A DNA stretch of 64,000 bases from Prescottella subtropica (GTDB lineage: Bacteria; Actinomycetota; Actinomycetes; Mycobacteriales; Mycobacteriaceae). Below the pieces are notes generated by a model. The model was not told where the DNA came from. It worked only from the letters and a program-made list of their open reading frames with translations, and searched no databases. Numbering within the stretch: the stretch's first letter is position 1; each line of letters begins with the position of its first letter. Shown here piece after piece: positions 20,394-28,723 of this stretch. The position numbers and the translations under genes were made by a program. Where the stretch lies: contig NZ_SKCH01000001.1 of the NCBI RefSeq assembly GCF_005434945.1, positions 186,001 through 250,000 of the forward strand, read 5' to 3'.

Positions 20394-21596
20394 TTATCGG
20401 GTCCGTTCGGTGGTCGCGAGTTCGTGGGCGAGCAGTTCCGCGAACGTGAACGTGCCGGTCGGTGCGTCGTCCTGCCCCAACAGGTACAGGCGTTTGACGG
20501 CGACGAGGATCGCCTCGGCGATGACGTCCCGCTGCCGCGGATCGGCCAGGACCGCGACGTCGGCCGCGTTCGACAGGTAACCGATGTCGATCTGCACCGT
20601 CGGCATCTTCGTGATCCGCAGCAGATCCCACGTCCGACCGTGAGTCCTGCAGTCCCGCAACGGGGTTCGTGCCACGATCTCCCGCTGGACGAATCCGGTG
20701 AGGATCTGCCCGATCATCGACGTGGAGCCGTGCGAATTCCCGAAGTGGAAGCTCGCGACCCCGCTCGCCGCGGGACTCGGGTGACTGTCGCAGCGCAACG
20801 CGATCATCAGATCGGCGTCGAACCCGTTCGACGTCTCCGCCCGCTCGGCCTCGGACGGGTTGGTGCCGTGCGGGTGCGACAGGAACGTCTCCATGCCCGT
20901 CGCCGCCATCCGGCCCTCGAGCCGGCTCGCCAGATCCCACAGGATCTCGGCCTCGCTGATCGGCCCGTGCGGGCCGTGCACGATCCGGCCCGTGTCGACG
21001 CCCCCGAGGCCCGGGTCGATCACGATCCGCTTGCCGCTCAGCTGCGGGCCGGAGCGGCGCACCAACTCCTCCTCGCTGATCGCGTGCGGGGACCCCCCCG
21101 ACACCCGGGTGCCGAGCAGTTCCAGCGACCGCAGCGTCGCCGGCCCGCAGATGCCGTCCGACGCGATCCCGATCTCCCGCTGGAAGGAACTCAGTGCGCC
21201 GTGCGTCCGCGGCCCGAAACAGCCGTCGACGCGGCCGATGTAGAAACCGAGATCCTCGAGCCGGGTCTGCAGCTGCGCGACGTCGTCGCCGCACAGCGGG
21301 GCCGACAACTGGTAGACGAGGGTGCGGGCACCGAGCCGGTACGACGCCTCCTTGAGCGACCGGTAGGTCGCCGGGCCGACGACGCCGTCGACGAGCAGGC
21401 CCCGCTGCTGCTGGAACGCGCGCACGGCCGAGTCGAGGGGGTGGTCGAACACGGCGTCGGGAGCGATCCAGTGCGAGCCGCCGGCGGCATCGCCGTGCGT
21501 CTGCGCCGCACCGTTGTGGAGGAACCCCAGGCCGGTCAAGGTACCCCTGATCTCGGCGACGGCGGGGCCGTGGTCGCCGTGACGGAGTAGCTGCAT
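20394..21596 (-). CDS. cwlM: CwlM, amidase_3-like regulator of peptidoglycan synthesis
   Basis: This 400-residue protein has two peptidoglycan-binding-1 domains (about residues 6-85 and 95-165) and an N-acetylmuramoyl-L-alanine amidase (amidase_3) domain. Active-site residues are altered: Leu197 replaces the first zinc-ligand His in IVIDPGLGG, Arg268 the later ligand His, and Asp337 the catalytic Glu in QIDIGYLSN. It is therefore probably not a hydrolase. This fits mycobacterial CwlM, which acts in the cytoplasm to stimulate MurA when phosphorylated. No signal peptide is visible. It follows trxB-trxA as in mycobacteria. Confidence 0.93.
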   Translation of the reverse strand: MQLLRHGDHGPAVAEIRGTLTGLGFLHNGAAQTHGDAAGGSHWIAPDAVFDHPLDSAVRAFQQQRGLLVDGVVGPATYRSLKEASYRLGARTLVYQLSAPLCGDDVAQLQTRLEDLGFYIGRVDGCFGPRTHGALSSFQREIGIASDGICGPATLRSLELLGTRVSGGSPHAISEEELVRRSGPQLSGKRIVIDPGLGGVDTGRIVHGPHGPISEAEILWDLASRLEGRMAATGMETFLSHPHGTNPSEAERAETSNGFDADLMIALRCDSHPSPAASGVASFHFGNSHGSTSMIGQILTGFVQREIVARTPLRDCRTHGRTWDLLRITKMPTVQIDIGYLSNAADVAVLADPRQRDVIAEAILVAVKRLYLLGQDDAPTGTFTFAELLAHELATTERTR

Positions 21597-21613
21597 GCTG
21601 GCGGGCCTTTCGT

Positions 21614-21676
21614 AGGGGGACTCGAACGCCGGGGACTCGAACGCCGGGTACTCGAGCGTGGGGGTACTCGAACGAT
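21614..21676. repeat. degenerate tandem repeat upstream of cwlM
   Basis: Four copies of a 15-17-bp unit built on GGGGACTCGAACGCC / GGGTACTCGAACG lie 18-80 bp before the cwlM start. The first two are nearly identical and the third has GAGCG. It may be a regulatory array or leader repeat. Confidence 0.7.
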
Positions 21677-21712
21677 TCTTTCAGACTGCCCCGACAGCCC
21701 GGCACGTAAGTT

Positions 21713-21762
21713 CGGCCACAGTGTGACAAGACTGCGGTGGCAGTCGGGTCACACCGTGGCCG
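21713..21762 (-). terminator. hairpin downstream of trxA
   Basis: An outer stem CGGCCACAGTGTGAC / GTCACACCGTGGCCG (one mismatch) encloses an inner GACTGC-GGTG-GCAGTC hairpin, 46 bp past the trxA stop. It probably terminates trxB-trxA, giving cwlM its own promoter. Confidence 0.65.
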
Positions 21763-21807
21763 GAAACCGGATGATCGGGCCGAACGGGACGGCCGTGCCG
21801 GACGAGG

Positions 21808-22131
21808 TCAGAGAACCTCGGCGAGATCCTTCAGCAGGGCCGCCTTGCCCTTCGCGCCGACGATCGTCTTCACGGCCTTGCCGCCCTGGAAGAGGATCAT
21901 CGTCGGGATCGACATCACCTGGAAGTCGCGTGCCGCGCCCGGATTCTGATCGATGTCGAGCTTGGCGACGGTGAGCGTGTCGGCGTGCTCACCGGCGATC
22001 TCCTCGAGCACCGGGGCCACCATCTTGCACGGCCCGCACCATGTGGCCCAGAAGTCGACGAGCACGGGCTTGTCGGCGTCGAGCACGTCCTTCTGGAACG
22101 AATCGTCACTGATGGTGATGGTGTTCGCCAC
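21808..22131 (-). CDS. trxA: thioredoxin
   Basis: This 107-residue thioredoxin has the active site WCGPC at about residue 31 and the cis-Pro segment MSIPTMILF. It reduces protein disulfides using electrons from the adjacent TrxB. It lies 38 bp downstream of trxB in the same direction. It is equivalent in position to M. tuberculosis TrxC. Confidence 0.96.
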   Translation of the reverse strand: MANTITISDDSFQKDVLDADKPVLVDFWATWCGPCKMVAPVLEEIAGEHADTLTVAKLDIDQNPGAARDFQVMSIPTMILFQGGKAVKTIVGAKGKAALLKDLAEVL

Positions 22132-22169
22132 GGGGATACTCCTCGGATGTCGATTGACGGGGGAAACGG

Positions 22170-23153
22170 TCAGGCTGTGACAGACTCGCCGACCGCGGCG
22201 AGCGTGTTCTCCGGGATGTCACCCTGGTCGGCCAGCCAGCGCTCGGCGTCGATCGCCGCGGCGCAACCGGTGCCCGCGGCGGTGATCGCCTGCCGGTAGG
22301 TGTGATCCACCAGGTCACCGGCCGCGAACACGCCCGGGAGCGACGTCGCGGTGGTGGGCGACTGCACCGACACGTAGCCGGCTGCGTCGACGTCGACCTG
22401 GCCCTTGACCAGCTCGCTGCGCGGATCGTGGCCGATCGCGACGAACATGCCGGTCACGTCGAGGGTGGACTGCTCACCGGTGACGGTGTCCCGGACGACG
22501 AGGCCGGTGACGGAGTTCTCGCCCAGCACCTCGACCGGTGCGGCGTTGGTGAGGAAACGGATCTTCTCGTTCGCCCGGGCACGCTCGAGCATGATGCGCG
22601 ACGCCCGGAACTCCTCCCGGCGGTGCACCAGTGTGACGCTGCGGGCGAACTTCGTCAGGAAGGTGGCCTCCTCCATCGCGGAGTCGCCGCCGCCGACCAC
22701 GACGATGTCCTGGTCGCGGAAGAAGAAGCCGTCGCACGTCGCGCACGCGCTGACACCGCGGCCGAGGAGACGCTCCTCCCCCTCGATGCCGAGGTAGCGG
22801 GCCGCGGCACCCATCGCGAGGATCACGGCGCGGGCGTAGTAGGTCTCCCCGTTCGCGACGACCTTCTTGACCGGGCCGCCGAGCTCGAGTTCCTCGACGT
22901 CCTCGGTGCGGATGTCGGCGCCGAACCGCTTGGCCTGCTCGCGCATCTCGTCCATGAGATCCGGGCCCATGATGCCCTCCCGGAAGCCCGGGAAGTTCTC
23001 CACCTCGGTGGTCGTCATCAGCGAGCCGCCGAACTGGGTGCCCTCGAACAGGAGGGGTTCGAGTTCCGCGCGGGCGGCGTACACACCGGCGGTGTACCCG
23101 GCCGGTCCCGAGCCGACGATGATGAGGTCACGGACCGTGGTCGGAGTAGTCAT
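22170..23153 (-). CDS. trxB: thioredoxin reductase
   Basis: This 327-residue NADPH flavoenzyme has FAD motif [18 protein letters not shown], redox-active CATC ([10 protein letters not shown]), NADPH motif [10 protein letters not shown] and C-terminal FAD motif [10 protein letters not shown]. The ATG at 23153 follows GGAAAGG and fits the family N terminus. It is downstream of sigM-rsmA as in mycobacteria; a parS site lies in its 223-bp leader. Confidence 0.96.
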   Translation of the reverse strand: MTTPTTVRDLIIVGSGPAGYTAGVYAARAELEPLLFEGTQFGGSLMTTTEVENFPGFREGIMGPDLMDEMREQAKRFGADIRTEDVEELELGGPVKKVVANGETYYARAVILAMGAAARYLGIEGEERLLGRGVSACATCDGFFFRDQDIVVVGGGDSAMEEATFLTKFARSVTLVHRREEFRASRIMLERARANEKIRFLTNAAPVEVLGENSVTGLVVRDTVTGEQSTLDVTGMFVAIGHDPRSELVKGQVDVDAAGYVSVQSPTTATSLPGVFAAGDLVDHTYRQAITAAGTGCAAAIDAERWLADQGDIPENTLAAVGESVTA

Positions 23154-23301
23154 GCGGGCCTTTCCTGTCCTGCGGGCGTCGTGTTCACTGTGCCCGCGCG
23201 GCCCGCGCCGAGGTCGGCGCGGAACACGGGGCGGTGAGGTCAACAACAGATTAGTGGGTGTTGTTCCCCGGCGGTGGCGTGCGCGGCCCGGGGCACCGAC
23301 T

Positions 23302-23315
23302 GTTTCACGTGGAAC
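23302..23315. other. parS-like site 7 (one mismatch)
   Basis: GTTTCACGTGGAAC, flanked as T...A in the 16-bp form, lies between rsmA and trxB. It is the rightmost site found and about 6.9 kb from the parA site. Confidence 0.75.
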
Positions 23316-23376
23316 AGACGCGGCGCACCGGGTCGCGGCGGACGGACACCTTCCCGGGAGAAACCGGCGACCGGGT

Positions 23377-24138
23377 TCAGCCGATGTCGGTTCTGGTGAG
23401 CAGATCGGGATGGGTGGCGTCGCAGCCCGACCCGACGACCAGCGCGGTGAGTCCCGGCGGCCGCGGCCCCGGCACCAGCACCAGCACGGAGACGGCCCCA
23501 CGGAACCGGACCTCCCGGATCGCCAGGACCGGAGTGGTGCGGGCGACACCGATCGACTGCAGGCACCCCTCCCGCTTCTGCGGGTCGGTGAGCGGCCCGG
23601 CCGGGTCCATTGCAGTGGCATTGCCCAGCAGGGTCAGGACCTGGGTGCCGTCGAGATCGGACCCGAGATCGGTGATCGAGGCCGGGCCCGCGGTCGGTGA
23701 CGCGGTCGGTGACGCGGCGAGCGGGGTGTCGTCGGACGGGCCGGAGTTCTCGACGCCGCCGAACACGAACACCGCGCCGACGGCGGCGGCCGCGACCGTC
23801 GCCGCACCGATCCACCCGCCCCGACGCCGCCGTGACCGGGCGGTGTCGAGCGCAGTGACGGTGGCGGGGTCGGCCGGAGCCTGCAGTGCCAGAGCGGCGC
23901 CGATACGGCGGGCGACGTCGTCCGGGACGGGAATGCCGATGTCGTGGTCGCGTCCGGTCTCCCGCAGCCGGCCGGACACGGCATCGAGCGCCGCGAGCAC
24001 CTCGACCGCGGCCGGATCCTGCCGCACCAGCGGCCACAGCCGCGCACTCTCCTCGTCGGACAGGACACCGGCGTGCAGATCGGCGATCGACTCCGCCGAG
24101 AACGGAGGTCCCAGCATCTCGTCGTCGTGGACCGTCAT
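23377..24138 (-). CDS. anti-sigma-M factor RsmA-type membrane protein (Rv3912-like)
   Basis: This 253-residue protein lies 63 bp after sigM and in the same direction. The N-terminal cytoplasmic part is acidic and helical ([21 protein letters not shown]). A single membrane segment ([20 protein letters not shown], about residues 107-127) follows an RSRRRR cluster, and the C-terminal part is extracytoplasmic. This matches anti-sigma factors restraining ECF sigma M. The zinc HxxxCxxC motif is absent. The ATG follows GGGAGG. Confidence 0.8.
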   Translation of the reverse strand: MTVHDDEMLGPPFSAESIADLHAGVLSDEESARLWPLVRQDPAAVEVLAALDAVSGRLRETGRDHDIGIPVPDDVARRIGAALALQAPADPATVTALDTARSRRRRGGWIGAATVAAAAVGAVFVFGGVENSGPSDDTPLAASPTASPTAGPASITDLGSDLDGTQVLTLLGNATAMDPAGPLTDPQKREGCLQSIGVARTTPVLAIREVRFRGAVSVLVLVPGPRPPGLTALVVGSGCDATHPDLLTRTDIG

Positions 24139-24201
24139 CCCACCTCCCGTCCACAGTTCCGGTGCACGAATGTGCCTTCGATCAGATATGACGCGAGGGA
24201 A

Positions 24202-24783
24202 TCAAGATCGGTTCCCTGCGTCGCGCAAGTATTCCAAATGTGATGCGAGCTTGAGTCGGGCCCGCGCGCACCGGCTCTTGATCGTCCCCTCCGGCACCCC
24301 GAGCCGGCGGGCGGCCTCGGCCACCGAATAGCCCTCCAGATCGACCGCGACGATCGCGGCCCGCTGCTCGGCCGGCAACTGCTGCAGCGCCCGGTCGACG
24401 AGCAGGGAAGTCTCCCGTTCCGAGATCCGGTCCCGTTCGTCGTGCGGGTCGATCGAATCGTCCGTCGACAACGACACCGCCGGACGCGCCCGGTTCCGGC
24501 GATGCCGGTCGAGACAGGCGTTGACCACGATCGTGTGCAGCCAGCTGCGCACCGCCGCGTCGGCCCGGTACGTCCCCGCCTTGCGATGCGCGGACGTCAA
24601 CGCCTCCTGCAACGCGTCCTCGGCGTCCTCGACGGTGTAGCTCGTCCGCCGGGCCACCAGCCACAGATGCTCGTAATGCCTGCTCAGCAACTCCGCGAAC
24701 GCGTCCTTGTCGCCCGACGCGTGCGCTGCCAAGAGATCTGCATCCGACAGATCCGCCTTGGCGACCCCCCTGAAGATTCGCAC
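24202..24783 (-). CDS. sigM: ECF sigma factor SigM
   Basis: This 193-residue extracytoplasmic-function sigma factor has region 2 (HYEHLWLVARRTSYTVEDAEDALQEAL, split over about residues 36-65) and region 4 (LPAEQRAAIVAVDLEGYSVAEAARRLGVPEGTIKSR, split), the DNA-binding helix-turn-helix. It directs RNA polymerase to stress promoters. Position between murJ and its anti-sigma factor matches Rv3911. The GTG start at 24783 is likely. Confidence 0.94.
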   Translation of the reverse strand: MRIFRGVAKADLSDADLLAAHASGDKDAFAELLSRHYEHLWLVARRTSYTVEDAEDALQEALTSAHRKAGTYRADAAVRSWLHTIVVNACLDRHRRNRARPAVSLSTDDSIDPHDERDRISERETSLLVDRALQQLPAEQRAAIVAVDLEGYSVAEAARRLGVPEGTIKSRCARARLKLASHLEYLRDAGNRS

Positions 24784-24853
24784 CGGCGGATGTTAACCGA
24801 TCGATTGCGCAGTACCTATACACGGGCAGTATCAGACACTTGTCTGCTGCGGG

Positions 24854-27800
24854 TCACGGGGTCGCGGTGAACGCCACCTCGGAGATGCTGGACTGGTTCG
24901 TCCCGTCCTTGGTGCTCAGCCCGGTGATCCACACGAGCACGTTCTTGGTGGCACCCTCGGCGGTCACCGGAATCTCCGTCACCCCGTCCTTCAGGGTGGC
25001 GTTCCCGATCACCCGCGTCTGGTCGAGCGACGTGTTCGGTGCCGGTGCCGTGCGGATCTCCACCTGCGTGCCCGGTGTGCCCGACGTGATCTGCACGGCG
25101 GACAGCTTCGCGGCCTCCGGCAGTGTCACCATCAGCCCCACCCCGGACTTGAGCGACGGGAACGGCTGGAAGTACGCGTCGGTGCTCCACTCCGTCGCCG
25201 GATCGCCGTCGATCGCCAGCCGGGCGTTGGCGGCACTGTCCGGGGTTCCCTGCGGCGAGAACACCGTCACCGACGACGGGACGACGGGCACCGTCGCGGC
25301 CGGTGGCGCCTCCGTCGGGGTCTCGGCCGGGGACGGTGGGGCCTCCACCGTGGTCGTCAACCCGAAGTTCTGGTTCGTGAGCGGCTCGTCGGAGCTGCCG
25401 CCGGTGAACAGGTTCGCCAACCACCAGCCGATCAGCGCGAGCACCAGCACGGTGAGCGCACCGAGCGACACCAGCGCGATCAGGGTTCGGTTCGATTTCT
25501 GCTTCTCGGCGGCCACGGCCTCCGGGTCGGCCAGCGCGTGCCCGGAACTGCCCGGTACCCGCTGCCCCAGCCGCAGCGCCGGCATGAGATCGGTCTTCTG
25601 GTCGACGACGGTCGCCTGGTCGAGAATGTGCTGGACGGTGGCGGCGGCCCGGATGCCGCTGTCCCCGCCGAGTGCGCGCGCCGCAACCGCGGAGATCTCG
25701 AACGGCACATCGGGGCGTACGGCCCGAGGCTCGACGGGGCGGCCCGCCTCGTCCCGGTCGGCGGCCTGCATTCCCGCCCCGTCCGCAGTGTCGGCCAGCG
25801 GCCAGCGGTCGGTGACGAGGGCGTAGAGCATCGCACCGAGTCCCTTGACGTCGGCGGCCGGGTCGGCGTCGGACAGGGTGGCCGGGAACGCGAGGACTGC
25901 GTCCCCTGCGGTGCTGATCCGGATCCGGTCCGGATCGTCGATCGACAGGGCGCTGCCGCCGCGGTGTGCCGCCTCGGCGGCAGCGGCGAGCGCGCGGACC
26001 GCGCGGGCCGCACCGATCGGCGACGGCTCCGTCTCGGCCATCTCCTTCAACGACCGTCCCGGCGTCCATTCGGCGACGACGATGCCGCCGGAGCTGCCGC
26101 GGACGACGTCGAGGACACGGGCCAGGCCCGGCGAGTTGATCCGGCCCAGCCGCAGGGTCCGCGACAGGATGGCCTGCGGGCCGTCCGGGCCGGTGGTGGT
26201 GACACCGTCGGCCCGCTGGTCGGCGTCGACGAACGTGAGCGCGACCTCACGGTCGAGTTTGACGTCGAGGGCCTGCCAGAACTGCAGGCCGCGGGCACTG
26301 CCGTGCGGTGCAAGGAGTCGGTAGCGTCCACCGGCCACGGATGCGCCGGCGATCAGTTGGGGGCCGCGCAGCGGTCGCCGCGACTCGGGGTCGGGGCCGG
26401 TGACGCGGATCGGTGGCAGCTGCGGCGACCCGATCGGGAACACCCCGGTGTCGACGTTCAGGTCGCGGCGGCGCCGACGGTCCGCTGCCGCGGTGTCGTG
26501 CTCGACGGTGGGATTGCCCGACGGGGGGTCGCCGGCCGTGCCGTTCTTCTCGCCGGCACCGTCGTCGTCGCTCACACGCGCTCCTTCTATGAACTCGTCG
26601 GGAATGTAGTCCTGACCGACGTATGCGCTGCGTCCAGGGTACGGGAGACCGTCCGGTCTATCGAAGGACCGTGACAGGTCCCGAACCACCGGAATCAGCT
26701 CGGTTTCCGGCTCGGGTGACGGCACGTCGTCGGGGGTGCCGGGGGTGTGTCCGCCCAGGCCCGGGATGCGGCGTCGGACCGCCACCGTGATCGCGAGGAT
26801 CTCCGGCACCTTCGCGAGCCACAGCAGCACGAACGTGACGACGAGCATCAGACCACCGGTGACCGCGACCCGGATCATCGCGCCCGGACCGCCGAAGTTC
26901 TCGGACAGCCGGTCCAGACCGAGGAGGGTGTCGGCGGCGTACATCGCGACCGCGCCCGCACCGGACGCGAGCAGCACCACCCACACCGTCTTGCCGACGT
27001 TGGCCATCCGCAGATCGCCGAGACTGCGGTGCAGCAGGAATCCGCCGATGAACGCGCCCGCCACGAACGCGATACCGTTCGCGGCACCGAGCAGCACCAC
27101 CACCTGCTCGTTGTCGGCGGCGACGAGCGGCGTCAACGCCGACAGCACGATCTTCACACCGGTGATGCCGAGGATGATCCACGTCGGGGTCCACGCCTGT
27201 TCGCGGGCGTAGAACACGCGCAGGTGGATGAGCACCAACGAGTACGGGACGAGGGTGAACGCCGACCAGCTGACGGCCTCGCCGAGCCGTTCGGCGTTCC
27301 CGGCACCGAAGTTGCCGTACCCGTACAGTGCGTGCCCGACCTGCGGGCCCGCGAAGGTGAGGAACGCGATCACCGGGATCAGCGCGATCATCGTCAACCG
27401 GGTCGCCACGGACAGGTCGTCGACGACGGCGGGAGTGTCGTCGGAGGCGGCGTTACGACTCAGCCGCGGCATGATCGCGGTCAGCACCGTGACACCGAGG
27501 ACGCCGTACGGCAGTTGCAGCAGCAGCCACGCGTTGTTGTAGATCGCGGGACCGGCCTCGTCGGCGTGCGCCGAGACACGCGTCGCGAACACCATGCCGG
27601 CCTGGCTGATGAGCACGTACAGCACGATCGCGACGGCCATGCCGCCGAACTGCTTGAGCCGGTCGTCGATCCCCCACAGCGGACGCAGCGAGATGCCCTG
27701 CCGGCGGATCGCCGGAATCAGGCTCATCGCCTGCGTCACGACACCGGCGGTGACGCCGAGGCCGAGTAGCAGCAGGTGCGGGTCGCTGATCCGGACCGGG

Positions 27801-28723
27801 TCGAGGGAGATGTCCCCGGGCAGCAGCCAGTAGGCGGCCAGGATCGACAGCACCACCACGTTGTTGAGCACCGGAGCCCACGCACCCGGTTTGAACTCCT
27901 GCCGGGTGTTGAGGATCGCCGTCATCAGCGCAGACAGGCCGTAGAACAGGATCGCCGGCAGCAGCAGGAAACACAGTGCCGTGGTGAGCGCGGTGTTGAC
28001 CTCGCCGTCATCAGGGAGGAAGACGTACGTGGTGAGGATCGGGGCGGCGGCCGTCGCGAACAGTGCCGCCGTGCCCAGCAGCGCCAGCGCCGCAGTGAAG
28101 AGTCGTCGGACGAACGCCGCACCTTGGTCCGGGTCCTCGCGTTCGGCCCGCACCAGCACCGGCACGACGATCGCGGTGAGCACCGCGCCGAGCACCAGTT
28201 CCGAGATCATGTTCGGGATCTGGCTGGCGACGGTGAACGCACTCGCCACGGCGGGGCCGAGCGCGGTCAGCAGCAGCAACTGCTTGAGGAAGCCGGTCAT
28301 GCGGCTGATCAGGGTCGCGACCGCGATCGATCCGGTCGCCGCCAGCAGGCTCTTCTTCTCCGGTTCCGTTGCCGTCCCGACCGGTGTCGGAGCCGTAGCC
28401 GGTGCCTGAGTCGGCACCGGGCGCGGCGGCAGAGGCCGGGGCGGGAGCGGAGGCGGCGGCAGTCGGCGGGGATCGTGCGGGCCGCCGGGCGGACCGACCC
28501 GCGGCGGCAGGGGGCGCTGCGCGCCGGGCGGCAGGGGACGCCGGACACCGGGCGGCAGCGGGCGCTGGGCACCCGGCGGCACCGGGCGAGAACCACCGGG
28601 CGGCAGCGGCCGCCGGGCGTTCGGCGGGATGGGACGCGGCGGGTTCGGCGGGAAGGGCGGGCGGCCGGGCGGGAGCGGGCGGCCGGGCGACCGATGGCCC
28701 TCTCCGGGAGAGTTCTCGGTCAA
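24854..28723 (-). CDS. murJ: MurJ/MviN lipid II flippase fused to a pseudokinase domain
   Basis: This 1289-residue protein has four parts. Residues 1-120 are a Pro-rich tract with repeated RPLPPG units. Residues 125-650 are the multi-helix MviN/MurJ domain that flips lipid II. Residues 790-1050 are a kinase-like domain in which the VAxK lysine is replaced (EVALTF) and no HRD or DFG is visible. A membrane helix (about 1078-1103) then leads to an extracytoplasmic domain. The last three elements match mycobacterial Rv3910, whose phosphorylated pseudokinase recruits FhaA. TTG start overlaps the upstream stop (TTGA). Confidence 0.93.
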   Translation of the reverse strand: MTENSPGEGHRSPGRPLPPGRPPFPPNPPRPIPPNARRPLPPGGSRPVPPGAQRPLPPGVRRPLPPGAQRPLPPRVGPPGGPHDPRRLPPPPLPPRPLPPRPVPTQAPATAPTPVGTATEPEKKSLLAATGSIAVATLISRMTGFLKQLLLLTALGPAVASAFTVASQIPNMISELVLGAVLTAIVVPVLVRAEREDPDQGAAFVRRLFTAALALLGTAALFATAAAPILTTYVFLPDDGEVNTALTTALCFLLLPAILFYGLSALMTAILNTRQEFKPGAWAPVLNNVVVLSILAAYWLLPGDISLDPVRISDPHLLLLGLGVTAGVVTQAMSLIPAIRRQGISLRPLWGIDDRLKQFGGMAVAIVLYVLISQAGMVFATRVSAHADEAGPAIYNNAWLLLQLPYGVLGVTVLTAIMPRLSRNAASDDTPAVVDDLSVATRLTMIALIPVIAFLTFAGPQVGHALYGYGNFGAGNAERLGEAVSWSAFTLVPYSLVLIHLRVFYAREQAWTPTWIILGITGVKIVLSALTPLVAADNEQVVVLLGAANGIAFVAGAFIGGFLLHRSLGDLRMANVGKTVWVVLLASGAGAVAMYAADTLLGLDRLSENFGGPGAMIRVAVTGGLMLVVTFVLLWLAKVPEILAITVAVRRRIPGLGGHTPGTPDDVPSPEPETELIPVVRDLSRSFDRPDGLPYPGRSAYVGQDYIPDEFIEGARVSDDDGAGEKNGTAGDPPSGNPTVEHDTAAADRRRRRDLNVDTGVFPIGSPQLPPIRVTGPDPESRRPLRGPQLIAGASVAGGRYRLLAPHGSARGLQFWQALDVKLDREVALTFVDADQRADGVTTTGPDGPQAILSRTLRLGRINSPGLARVLDVVRGSSGGIVVAEWTPGRSLKEMAETEPSPIGAARAVRALAAAAEAAHRGGSALSIDDPDRIRISTAGDAVLAFPATLSDADPAADVKGLGAMLYALVTDRWPLADTADGAGMQAADRDEAGRPVEPRAVRPDVPFEISAVAARALGGDSGIRAAATVQHILDQATVVDQKTDLMPALRLGQRVPGSSGHALADPEAVAAEKQKSNRTLIALVSLGALTVLVLALIGWWLANLFTGGSSDEPLTNQNFGLTTTVEAPPSPAETPTEAPPAATVPVVPSSVTVFSPQGTPDSAANARLAIDGDPATEWSTDAYFQPFPSLKSGVGLMVTLPEAAKLSAVQITSGTPGTQVEIRTAPAPNTSLDQTRVIGNATLKDGVTEIPVTAEGATKNVLVWITGLSTKDGTNQSSISEVAFTATP

